Assembly (NCBI RefSeq): GCF_028502605.1 | Contig: NC_079235.1 | Coordinates: forward strand, 4,154,001 to 4,218,000 | Origin: Trichoderma breve | Taxonomy: Eukaryota; Ascomycota; Sordariomycetes; Hypocreales; Hypocreaceae | DNA: 64,000 nt | Reading direction: 5' to 3' | Program-made: the position numbers and the translations under genes | Part shown: positions 20,268 to 30,411 of the stretch, in pieces | Numbering within the stretch: the first letter of the stretch is position 1 | Layout: each line of letters opens with the position of its first letter | Notes under the pieces: generated by a model | The model's input: the letters and a program-made list of their open reading frames with translations, nothing else | Databases searched by the model: none | Told to the model about the DNA's origin: nothing

Positions 20268-21371
20268 ATGTCCGAGCATCCTTCCAAGAGCACTGGTCGA
20301 CGACCATCTCTGACCAAGCCTCCGCCACCGGCAGCACCGAGAAAGGCGCAAGCCACGGCCAAGAAGTCGCAAGCAGCGGCGCATAAACTGCACGTCGTGG
20401 TGAACAAGTCGCAAACTGCGATCCAGAAGCCTCAGGCGCTGGCACAGAACCCCCAGTCGCTAGAAGAAGATCTTCAAGCTTCGGAGCAAGAGATGCAAGC
20501 GCCCGCTCCTGCTGCCAGCAGCATCGATGATGACATCAACAATATACCAATTGCTTCTCTTACTCTCGACACCCCATTGATCCCGCTCCGAAAGAAGCCG
20601 CCGCGTGTTCCCGCGACGCCGTTCCACTTCCTCTCCTTGCCCTCGGAGCTGCGCGTCAAGATATACGAATACTACTTTGAAGACGACGGCGAGGTCCTCG
20701 ACCTGTCGCCTAACAACTACAAGAGCATTCACAAGAAACTCGGCCTCATGCGCGTCTGCAGGCTGCTGCACGAGGAAGCAACATACTACTACTACGGCAC
20801 CCGGACGTTTCGCCTCTTCCCCACGTACCCGGGCAAGTACTTTAAGAGCAAGCGACCATTGCTCGCCCGCCTCAAGCCCCGCCAGCGCGAATGCCTCACG
20901 ACCCTGGAATTGCGCCTCGGGCCGGGGTGGAATGCGCCACCTAAAGGGTGGGCTGTCAACGATGCGCTCGGGCTAAAGGACTGCATCAACGTGCACAAGC
21001 TCAAGGTCCTTGTGGAATGCGACCCCAGCGACGGCATCTTCAAGGGCTTCCGTCGCTCCGAGGGCTTCTACGAGTCCTTTAGTCGCGCTCTTCTTACCAA
21101 CGTCCTCGAGGTGTTGCCGGCCGTGAGCACGGTCGAGTTCGACGCCTGGTCCAGCGTCAAGAAGACGGGCAACATGATGTCCGGCCTCATCAAGGTCGCT
21201 GCCGAAACCAACGGTGTGGCTATCCGATGGGGGCCAGAGCGCGGCTGGACGGACGCGGATGAGGACGAAGACACCGCGGCGACTGTTGCTGGGCCTGATC
21301 CGAATAGACCACTTGAGAGCGTTCCGATCCAGGGGTTCGGAAATTCACACAACATCATGGTTGTGGCGTAA
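20268..21371 (+). CDS. F-box-like fungal protein of unknown function
   Basis: Intronless, 367 aa, start ATG 20268. Residues 20-85 are Ala-, Lys- and Gln-rich with a loose 7-8 residue periodicity, probably a coiled coil or disordered stalk. The core begins FHFLSLPSELRVKIYEYYF (about 119-137), an F-box-like helix pair found at the start of many fungal proteins, followed by LMRVCRLLHEEATYYYYGTRTF and a region of strands ending near residue 330. The tail is acidic. Such proteins are numerous in filamentous fungi; some act as SCF adaptors, most are untested. The 3' end faces VTA1. Confidence 0.7.
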   Translation: MSEHPSKSTGRRPSLTKPPPPAAPRKAQATAKKSQAAAHKLHVVVNKSQTAIQKPQALAQNPQSLEEDLQASEQEMQAPAPAASSIDDDINNIPIASLTLDTPLIPLRKKPPRVPATPFHFLSLPSELRVKIYEYYFEDDGEVLDLSPNNYKSIHKKLGLMRVCRLLHEEATYYYYGTRTFRLFPTYPGKYFKSKRPLLARLKPRQRECLTTLELRLGPGWNAPPKGWAVNDALGLKDCINVHKLKVLVECDPSDGIFKGFRRSEGFYESFSRALLTNVLEVLPAVSTVEFDAWSSVKKTGNMMSGLIKVAAETNGVAIRWGPERGWTDADEDEDTAATVAGPDPNRPLESVPIQGFGNSHNIMVVA

Positions 21372-21765
21372 TACATACAGCATGGATTGGCATGGAGCAA
21401 TGGGAATGAGATTTCTTTTTTTGTGTACGACAAAACCTTGTGGAATGACTTTGACGATGGAATCGAATGATTTGGACTTGGCGCTTTGTTTTTGAACTCT
21501 TTATATTCTTATTTTCGTTAATTTCCTTCCCTGCAGCCCTTATTTCAATGTTTGCTCTGGTTCTTACAACATCAGAGCTCCAGTGTTAGCACTCCTTTTC
21601 TCTCTATCTCTGCATAGGTAGCTCAAACATGCCGCTCTTTCTATAGGCGAAATTACTACTCCTGAAAAAAAGAAAACCAAAGCCCTTCTTCATCTTTGAC
21701 GCTTTGTTTCATTTTGCGATTAGGTATCTCATGTACAGCGTTAAATATCCCAGTAATTTCCTTGT
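21372..21765. other. convergent 3' region
   Basis: 394 bp between convergent genes. T-rich; no other feature seen. Confidence 0.5.
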
Positions 21766-22975
21766 TCACAGTGCCCCAAGAGTAGCCAGCGCATTCCTCA
21801 GTTCCTGCACGGCGGTCGGCACGTCGTCGAAATTCAGAGCGGATATCGCCCACTTGGCATGTTTCTGCGCCTGTGCCATGCTCTTCTGATCGGCCACTGG
21901 GGGCCTGCTGCTGCTGCTAGCGTTCGTAACCGGCGGTACGATGGGAGTTGCGACGGGAGGTGAGACGACAGTTGGCGACACGACAGCTGGAGGGACGGGA
22001 GCCGTGGGGGCGGTCCAGCTAGGAGGAACAGAAGGGTTGACAGGCTGAGGAGGCTGGGGAGGAGGCGCATAGGAAGTGAATTGCGGAGGAAGCTGAGGCG
22101 TAGAATGTGGCGGTTGCGTCGGAAGATCCTGAGGCGGAGGACTCGTGCTCATGGGCGAAGGGACAAAGGGCTCGTTGTCAGGCTCAGCAGCCTGCGTAAG
22201 GGGGAAATATCCTTCCTGCACGGGCTCCTGGCGCGACGGCTCGCCCCCGTCGGGAGCGTCCTCGACGTAGGCAGCTTGCGGCGACGGGGGGCTGGTGAGT
22301 TCCTGGACGTCGGGGTCGAGAGGGTCGAGGGCCGGTTCGTCTTCGACCTCGCGGGGCTTGGGGTTGGATTCGTTGGGGTCCTTACCCTCGCGGATGGCCT
22401 TGAGTATGCGGGCGGCGTTCCACTTGGCGAATTTGATCTTTTGTAGGACATCTGGCTCGGGGGTTCCCCATTCGTGGGTGAGGTCGAAGAAGGTGGCGGC
22501 AGCATCAAAGGTGTCGGCGGTTTGTCTAGCCGCGACAACAGTTAGCTAGAGCATCGTTTAGAGACAGTATGACTTGTCTTTCATTACCTCGTCACTTTGT
22601 TCGCCTTCATGGTTCGCTCTGCACGATCAAACGTCTCCTGCGCAAACTGCTCGACATAGGCCTGCCCCGCGGTGTTGTCCATGATGGCGTCGTCGTCTGG
22701 ACGCTCGGCCTTTGTGGACTCGAGGCGCTCGAGCAGCGTCTTTGTGAAGGCGAAGCAGTCATCGTCGGTGGTGTGCAGGTTCTTTCCTACAATCTGGTTG
22801 ACGGCATGGTATTCGCCTGTATGAATCTGTAAGAGACACGTTTGTTGTTTCTTTCTGTGGGATCCCACATACACCAGTATGAGATGGCGGGTTTGAAGGC
22901 GCGCAGCTGGTTTGCGCGGTTGAGAAACCGACTGACTTCGGGGATCTTGAGCGGCGCTGGGATTGGCTCGGCCAT
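21766..22975 (-). CDS. VTA1: VTA1, ESCRT-III/Vps4 ATPase cofactor
   Basis: Three exons, complement(21766..22525, 22588..22816, 22873..22975), give 363 aa. The N-terminal MIT-like part reads LKFLNRANQL-like sequence, then AISYWC and EYHAVNQIVGKNL across intron 1; choosing the GTATGT donor and the second AG restores this conserved YWCEYHAVNQ reading. Next come KTLLERLESTK, FAQETFDRAERTMKANK and FFDLTHEWGTPEPD. A long Pro-rich linker separates this from the C-terminal dimerisation (VSL) segment KHAKWAISALNFDDVPTAVQEL. Vta1/LIP5 stimulates Vps4 to disassemble ESCRT-III at endosomes. Length and layout fit the family. It diverges from the PDI gene. Confidence 0.95.
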
Positions 22976-23503
22976 TGTGATCGAGCGATTGAATTATCTG
23001 GTTGCTTTATTGTGTATTATGCAGGGCAGAGTCACAGAAGAGCAAAAAAGAAGTCGGAGAAGATTAAAACGGATGGGAAGCTCCTTGTGCAAATGGGCGC
23101 ATCGACGTAATCGCAGGTGACGATGCGCTTCCCCCACATGAAGCTGCAGCCTTGACGATACATGATTCGAGTACATCCACGCACAAGCCACAGCGAACTG
23201 CCCCGCTCAAGGTCGCGCCACAGCGAGACTGATTTGGAAGCTGGAAACATCCATGCCTTGCTAAAGTCACACTGTGTGCAAATAGTTGTCATGATATAGA
23301 CACTGAGAACAAGACTTTACCACCTAGACGCTCCCCCAAGAGACTTGATGCTTACTCCACATCAATCTTGATAAACTATTCTATTCTCACAATTAAACTT
23401 CTAAACAAAAAAGAACTCATATACACAGCCAGAAAGTAAAAAGTAAGGCAAAAAACACATCGCCAAGCCAAGCATAAGCCACACCTCACACTGTATATCT
23501 CTC

Positions 23504-23510
23504 CAGCGTG
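23504..23510 (+). promoter_or_regulatory. candidate unfolded-protein-response element core
   Basis: CAGCGTG, identical to the core of the yeast UPRE bound by Hac1, 283 bp upstream of the PDI start. PDI genes are typical UPR targets, which makes the site plausible, although a 7-mer can arise by chance. Confidence 0.45.
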
Positions 23511-23563
23511 GCCTTTTCCCAAATTCCCATGCACCCGGGCCATCTTCATAAAAAGAGGCCAGC

Positions 23564-23570
23564 TATAAAA
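23564..23570 (+). promoter_or_regulatory. TATA box of the PDI gene
   Basis: TATAAAA about 223 bp before the ATG, followed by C/T-rich sequence. Its position suggests a start of transcription near 23600-23650. Confidence 0.5.
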
Positions 23571-23792
23571 TCTCAAAGGCCAAGCAATCGCAGCCACATT
23601 TGCAACATTTCCTTTTGGCTAAATTCCTCACCCTCTTCTCACATATCCTCTCTTCTATATAACATCACCCCTTGAAAGGGAGAAAGAGGCCGTGAGAAGC
23701 TTTCTTTCGCTGCTTGATACATCAGGCATCAGTCTCACTCCACTTACTCACAAGGGCTTCATCCTATCAACTTACACGGAAAACCAGAAGCC

Positions 23793-25309
23793 ATGCATCA
23801 ACAAACTCTCCTCGCCACCCTCTCGGCCGTGCTTGCGGCCCTGCCCGTCGCCCAAGCTGGCTTCTACACCAAAAACTCGCCTGTTCTGCAGGTAGACGCC
23901 AAATCATACGACCGGCTCATCGCAAAGTCCAACCACACATCTGTAAGTTTTGCTTGCTTACAAACTCACACACTATCTCATACACATCAAAACAACGTAA
24001 AAGACTTGTATCACATAAAAAACAACATATCCACGAATGAACGAAATGAAATTGAAACAAAACAAAACAAATAACCAACCGTCTCCAGATCGTCGAATTC
24101 TACGCCCCCTGGTGCGGCCACTGCCAAAACCTCAAGCCCGCCTACGAAAAGGCCGCCAAGAACCTCGACGGCCTCGCCAAAGTCGCCGCCGTCGACTGCG
24201 ACGACGACGCCAACAAGGCCTTTTGCGGCAACATGGGCGTCAAGGGCTTCCCCACGCTCAAGATCGTCCGCCCGGGTAAGAAGTACGGCCGCCCCGTCGT
24301 CGAGGACTACCAGGGCCAGCGCAGCGCGGGGGCCATTGTCGATGCCGTGGTGGCCAAGATTAACAACCACGTTGTCAAGCTGACGGACAAGGAGATTGAG
24401 GGGTTCTTGGAGAAGGAGGAGGAGAAGCCAAAGGCTATCTTGTTCACGGAGAAAGGAACTACGAGTGCGCTGCTTAGGAGTATTGCCATTGATTTTCTCG
24501 ATGCTGTTACGGTTGGCCAGGTTAGGAACAAGGAGACGGCCACTGTGGAAAAGTTTGGCATTTCTTCATTCCCATCCTTCGTTCTCATCCCTGGAGGCGG
24601 CAAGGAGCCCATCACGTACAGCGGAGAGCTCAACAAGAAGGACATGGTCGAGTTCCTGAAGCAAGCCGCCCAGCCCAACCCCGACCCATCCCCCTCCAGC
24701 GCCAAGTCCAACAAGAAGGCTTCTTCCAAGGACAAGGCCAGCAAGGAAGCCCCCAAGGCCGAGCAGTCCTCATCCACCGCGTCCTCCGAGACCTCAACCG
24801 CTGCTGCCCCTGAGTCCACCCTCATCGACATCCCCGCCCTTGCTTCCAAGGCCGAACTCGAAGAGCACTGCCTCCAGTCCAAGTCTCAGACATGTGTCCT
24901 CGCATTTGTCCCCGCAGGTACCTCGGAGATGCGCAACAAGATCCTTTTGTCCGTTTCCCAGCTCCACACCAAGTACGTCCACGGAAAGCGCCACTTCCCC
25001 TTCTTCTCCGTCGACAGCGATGTCGAAGGCGCTGCGGCTCTCAAGGAAGCCCTCGGCATCTCTGGTAAAATCGAGCTCATTGCCCTCAACGCCCGCCGAA
25101 ACTGGTGGAGGCGATACGAAGAGGGCGAGTTCGACGTCCACAGCGTCGAGTCCTGGATCGACTCTGTCCGAATGGGCGAGGGTGAGAAGAAGAAGCTTCC
25201 CCAGGGAATTGTCGTCGAGAAGCCCGAGACTACCGAAGAGGCAAAGGTCGAGACTGAGGCTCCTGCGGCTGAAGAGGCTGCCGAGGAGTCTGCGCACGAT
25301 GAGCTCTAA
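23793..25309 (+). CDS. ER protein disulfide isomerase (Mpd1/P5-like) with HDEL signal
   Basis: Two exons, 23793..23942 and 24089..25309, give 456 aa. Signal peptide 1-22. The intron (146 nt, GTAAGT...CCAG) lies just before the active site, so the exon 2 start reads IVEFYAPWCGHC, with the redox pair C59/C62. GVKGFPTLKI supplies the cis-Pro of the thioredoxin fold. A second, redox-inactive thioredoxin-like domain follows (SFPSFVLIPGG), then a Lys/Ser/Ala-rich linker at about 250-290 and a C-terminal helical region. It ends in HDEL (453-456), the ER retrieval signal. It should catalyse disulfide formation and exchange in the ER lumen. One CGHC site rather than two separates it from canonical Pdi1. 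The upstream CAGCGTG suggests UPR control. Confidence 0.92.
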
Positions 25310-25490
25310 AGAAAGCACATTTGGCCAGCTATATAGTACATGTATCCGAATTAGCAAGACAGAATAACAAACAAGATTGAACATAGTCATTATTAAAAAA
25401 AAAAAAATTGTGGAAACGTACCTGGTATCATTCAAGGGGCAAAAAATATCGTGTTGCCCATACAAACTCGCAGTCCAAAACACCAACCAC

Positions 25491-26376
25491 TTAATCCTCC
25501 AAGCTCACAGCCATCATATCACTCCTTTGCACCGCCCCCTCTTTAATCATCTTGCTCCCCTTCTGCCTCACAATTCCATCCAACAGCCTCCTCATCTGTC
25601 TACACCCATCAACGCCCACCACCAGCATGCCCTCCAGCCGGCTCACCTGAACACGGCTCTCGCACACCAGCACCGCAACCTTGTCGGAATCTCCCAGCGT
25701 GGCAACCGTCAAATAAGGCAGCTCTTGTTCCTCTTGAGTGTTGAGGTCGAGCAGAGGATCGGCTGAATCATCGCCAGCGGCATAGGATGATGTTGAGCCC
25801 GCGGTACAAGCCGTAATGTAGTCTGTCATAGGAATACCAGCGTCGATGAGTGCAAGCGTCGTCGCGTTGATCAACGCAGCCAAGAGTGATCCGTCCTGGG
25901 ACAGAACATGCAAGGATACCGTAATCGTCGAGTGTGGGAAAAGATGGACATGTAAGTTGGCCGCCAGCGCTTTCTGAATCGTAATCTCCATCTCCTGGAT
26001 ACGTCTATAATCCCCTCAGTTAGTCTCCCATCTCCCATTTCTTGTCAAATGTAGCTTCTCACCTATCATTTCTCCCTCTCCTCTTGCGATCCACGCTCGA
26101 AAAGCCAGCCACTACCACATTCACCACGATACTCGCCCCGTCCTTCTGCCCGCCAGCCTGGCCACCGCCGCCAGTCCCCCTCTTCTGCTGACCTGCTTGG
26201 GGTTCAGCCGGACCAGTCACCACGCACATGACCTTTGTGTGGCCCATCTCGAGGTATGACGACCCGTCTGCGGCGTCTTGGGTGTGAATCTGGGCGTGCA
26301 GGCGACGGAGGTCGTTCCATCGTCGGCCGTCAATGCGCAGAAGCGCGAGGGAGTATGTTGACGTATCGAGAGGCAT
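25491..26376 (-). CDS. SKI6: exosome core subunit Rrp41/Ski6
   Basis: Two exons, complement(25491..26004, 26063..26376), give 275 aa. The RNase PH fold is shown by the N-terminal LRIDGRRWNDLRRLHAQI, SSYLEMGHTKVMCVVTGP and VAGFSSVDRKRRGRNDRR, then ALAANLHVHLFPHSTITVSLHVLSQDGSLLAA. A Gly/Gln-rich insertion (about residues 62-78) interrupts the first half. Ski6/Rrp41 belongs to the six-subunit PH ring of the 3'-5' RNA exosome in nucleus and cytoplasm; eukaryotic ring subunits are usually inactive. The intron has GTGAGA and TATAG ends and the join restores the RRIQEME reading. Its 3' end lies 181 bp from that of the PDI gene. Confidence 0.93.
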
Positions 26377-26772
26377 TTCGGCTGCTCAGGGATGTGAATT
26401 GAACAGTTGTGGCAGAAAAGAAGTAAGGAAAATGTAGTTTGTCATGCGACAAATCCCAATTGAAGATGATAGTTCAAGGTCTGCGAAAGACCAAGAATTT
26501 TTGGAGCTTTGCAGTGTAGTGGGGTCAGTCCAAGCTACGGGTGTGGCTGATGGCTGATGGTTCATTTGATGTGGCGCTGACCTACAGCTGTTGCAGACGT
26601 GAAGAAGATAGTACAAGCTGATCTCACAAAAAGAGAAGATAACAAGCTGTATTTGCCATAAATTCAATCATTATATTATTTCAGTAGTGGCCATGCACAT
26701 TCAACTGTGGCCGGGTATAGTAAGTTCTACCTAGTAGGTAATGCAAAATGCTCACAATGTATAACAAACTCG
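26377..26772. other. spacer between Csc1-like and RRP41 genes
   Basis: 396 bp with the RRP41 promoter on its left and the 3' flank of the Csc1-like gene on its right. No other feature seen. Confidence 0.5.
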
Positions 26773-29700
26773 CTATAATATCATCCTATGCTCTTCAAAT
26801 GGAGCTGCGTCTAAATCAACAGTAATCCGTCCCTTTTCGTTCAATGTTGCTCCCAAATCAGATATCGGCGTGGAAAGCCGAGTATGTGCCACCTCCTGTC
26901 GGCTCACTCTAGCCTCATCCCTTGGTATCCAGAGGCTTGGCTTCGGCGTCCAGAGCTCCGGGGGCTGGTAGGTAGCGTATTTGTCTCCGTTCGTGTACGA
27001 AATAGGCGGCCGTTCCTCGTTGGGAATCAGTTTGCGTAATGCCACAAAGTCTTCGTGCTCCTCTGGGTGCAGCCATTTGGCAAGAAAGCCAGGAGGCCCT
27101 TCTCCATCTCCACTCTTCGCAAATGCAAACATCTTGTCCAGCATCGCGTTCAGCCCGGACCTTTCCATCTCAGTCTTGACTTTTTCTATGGCAGCAGACT
27201 TCATCCACGCTGTTAGAGCCATTCGAATACTGCTGGCGCCTTCGAGACCCCTGTTGGAAACAACGTGGTGATCGTCTTCGTCAATCTCTTCTATCTCGAC
27301 CTCTTCTTCGTCTCCAAATGCTTGTTCCACGTCAAAGTAGCTTGCAGCCGCACCGCCGGCGTCATTTCCATGTGCTTCCCCATCGTCGTTGTGGACTGCA
27401 AGTTTTGCCTTTTCTTCTTCTTGGATCTGTTCCTCCACTGCCAACGTCTGCGGCAAGTTCCACATGAGAGGCAAAATAGCATCTCTAAGCAGGAAATGAA
27501 CCAAGCCCGTTAGACCAAGGAGGGTGATGACAATACCCATGGGTCCAAATGCACGATTCAAAATTAAGAGGCCAATCAGACAGATTTCTGCCAGGTAAAG
27601 GCCAATAATTAACTGCTGTAGGGCGCGCGGATAGAAGAGACCCTTGCTGTCTGTTGTAGTGTCGAAAACATAAATCAAGTTGTACTTCCAAACAAGTCCA
27701 ATAAAAGCCATGCCTCCCGCGCTAAAGATCAGGATCAACGGCGCAATACAGGCATATGAAAGTGCTGCAAGTCGTATCTGCATTAGCACAGTGCTTCCTC
27801 TTTCAAAGGAGTATGAAATAAAAGTGGTACGTACCGATCACTCCCATGTTTGTAAACACTGGAAAGATGCCGCCCCAACGAGCTGGCCGAAGCTTACGCC
27901 AGGTTGTGAATCGTCTCCTGGGCACATCTGACGTTTTTGCCACGATGTGGTGCCGAATCAAGGAAAACAATTGCAGCAGCTGGGTACCACCAGTCGCTAA
28001 GCATTGAACCAAGATGTACGACAGGTAAAAATTCGACGCCTTGGGCAGGTTCTGTGCGAGAAGTGATTGGATACCCAGCGGGTTTTCAATAATGTCCTGG
28101 AGTGCACCTGAGGCGGCCGAAGTGATGGTAGTGACCAAGAAGACTTGAACGACTTGGAACGCAAAGTATGCGTTTTGCGTAAAAAATTCTCCAATGATCA
28201 GTGACGGAATGCCAGCCTGAGCAGCGCAAACTATGAAAGGGGCGTCAGTCTACCATATTCCAAACAGGGGTTGTAAATGTAGGGACTCCTTACTTCTCAA
28301 CAAAATCGGCACCAGCGCCATGAGCACAGACAAGGCGAATGGTGGAAGAAGACCGCTAATAACGCCTATTATAAAACTAGGCAACTTGTTGATCCAGTGA
28401 AGAAAGGGAATCTTTTCGGTTAAAAAGTCCAGTTGGGATGCTATGCCAATAAATGCGGAGGGAATGGACCAGAAGATGATGGCGGCGGTGATGCCACTGA
28501 GAATCAACAGGCGTCGAATAATACGTTCCCACCATTTCATCCGCAGAGATTCCCATATGACCTCGTCCGGGCGAATACCGAGCAGCCCGGGGGCCATCTG
28601 CAGCGGTAAATGGTGCACAACAACTTGCTGTGCGGCATGGGCAGCCTCCTGAGTATCGAATTCTATAAACGCGGCCGGAAGAGGCTCAACATCGCCTCGC
28701 TTGATTTGGCGTCGCAATTTGAAAATTTGTATGTTAAGCTCCTTGAGTCTATTGCGAGTCCACCTGATTGTATCAACTCGACGGCCAAAGTTACCGATTG
28801 GCCGATGATGTGGCCGGGCTTCTGCTGGTATCCATTGGGCTGCAACGGAGCCTCTGACGTCCGGCAAGTTGGGTCTGAGGCCATATGGATGCACATAGTC
28901 CAAGTCTTCTGCTTTAAGTTCTTCCTCTTCCTCGAGATTGACCTGCTTTGGGCTCCCCTCAACGCTAGTATAGCCTGCCTGATTCTCTATATCCACTCCA
29001 AGTTGGGACCCAGGCAGGGTTACCTCGAGCGGACTATTGGGTTGCCGGACGGTTTCGCCACTATCCAGAGTGGTTATCTCATTATTTGAGGAAGTCTCGG
29101 TCTCTTTTCTAGTAGTTTGATAAAGCACATTGGCGGATTGTGGGTTCTTGCGAAGATATTTGTTCCGCGCGGCGTTGGCTTTCTTGATAAGATCAATTTC
29201 AGCTTTCTCTAGTCGCATAGCCGTCTGTTCTCTCTCTTTGACCAGATTCGCAAGATCTTTACTTGTGCGGGGTAGGAAGATGCGCTTCGCAGAATCGCCG
29301 TAGAGCTTTCGGAGTCGAGCCTCATCGCGGTAAGGCTTGGGGATACACAGCAAGAGCAACGTTTTGGACGACAGTCGATCGGCGTAATAAGGCGATGAAA
29401 GGTATGCCTGACGCAGGTTGACAAAGTAGATACACTCTCGGACAATTGTAAAGAGCACAAAGCCTTCAACTGCACGTCAATACGGGCGTTGTAGCGGTGG
29501 ATAGGGGCTAACTTGAACCTACCAAAGAATAACCAAGCAACTATGGCATGGGCCCAAAGTCTTGTAGATCCGGAGACAACGTTTCCAATGGTCAGGAGGT
29601 CAAGCTGTGTAAGACTATTACCGCCAGTGCCGTGTACTGGGAGGAGAATTGGCCAGACGATACAGCAGCCAACGAGGCTAATATTTCGTAAAACTTTGAG

Positions 29701-30411
29701 ATAGCGGAGGAAAAAGTAGGCATCAAGAGAGCCATTGTTGAGGACGTAGGTGTCTGGAATCTTGAGGAAGGGTATGATCCAGTTGAAGAGACCAGAAGGC
29801 AATTCAGGAGTAGGCTTCCTATAGTGTCTTATGTGAGATATGGTGCCAGCATTGCAATTGTAACGGTTTTGGGGATTTACGAATGTGAAGACAAGAGAGA
29901 TACAGGGATGAAGATGATAGAAAGGCAGATAAAGATAGGACATACTCTGGGTATCGAAGACTGGGAATAGTTCTTGGAGCATAAACTCGCCTAGAACGAG
30001 GCCGCAGCAAAAGGAATAGGGCCAAGCAAAGACCCAGATAGATAGCAACAGGAGCAAAAGTAGCACCAAGTTTAGACAGAGAATTCGACTTGTTGCCATT
30101 TGCCGTGCTTAGAGTACCGCCGTCAGAGCCATCACGGCCAGATCCAACTCGAGTGTCATTGGGCTATGATGAACCAAAATGTATCAGAGGTTAGCTGAAA
30201 GCAAACGGTACACAGCACGATTCAAGTTGTGGCTTGCTCCATAACTGCCGCGTCCCGCTTCAGCTCTTCAGGTGCAGATGCAGGTGCAGCACCGCCCGCG
30301 ATGCTGTGGATAGAAGCGAGACTCGAGGCTCCAGGATAGAAATCGATCGGAACTATAGTTGAGATGACGTACCACGGTGAGGCCCCTCGGAAGGAGCTCG
30401 TACAATGACAT
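26773..30411 (-). CDS. Csc1/Rsn1-type (OSCA/TMEM63) osmosensitive cation channel
   Basis: Six exons, complement(26773..27764, 27835..28230, 28294..29469, 29523..29818, 29946..30163, 30373..30411), total 3117 nt, 1038 aa. The RSN1 N-terminal membrane part includes LGATFAPVAIYLGLCL, VYAPRTIPSLRYPEKP and FNWIIPFLKIPDTYVLN. The cytosolic PHM7-like domain has FVNLRQAYLSSPYYADRLSSK-type sequence and AAFIEFDTQEAAHAA. The 7TM region includes FFTQNAYFAFQVVQVF and SYACIAPLILIF. About 11 membrane spans are expected. Yeast Csc1 is a hyperosmolarity-gated calcium-permeable channel. Splice joins were set by family reading and all agree in frame. The first exon (13 codons, 209-nt intron, GTACGT donor) is the least certain. 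Confidence 0.88.

Larger units (their letters stand above)
22976..23792. promoter_or_regulatory. bidirectional VTA1/PDI promoter region
   Basis: 817 bp between divergent starts. On the PDI side it has a CAGCGTG motif, a TATAAAA box and a pyrimidine-rich leader. No gene is supported in it. Confidence 0.6.
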
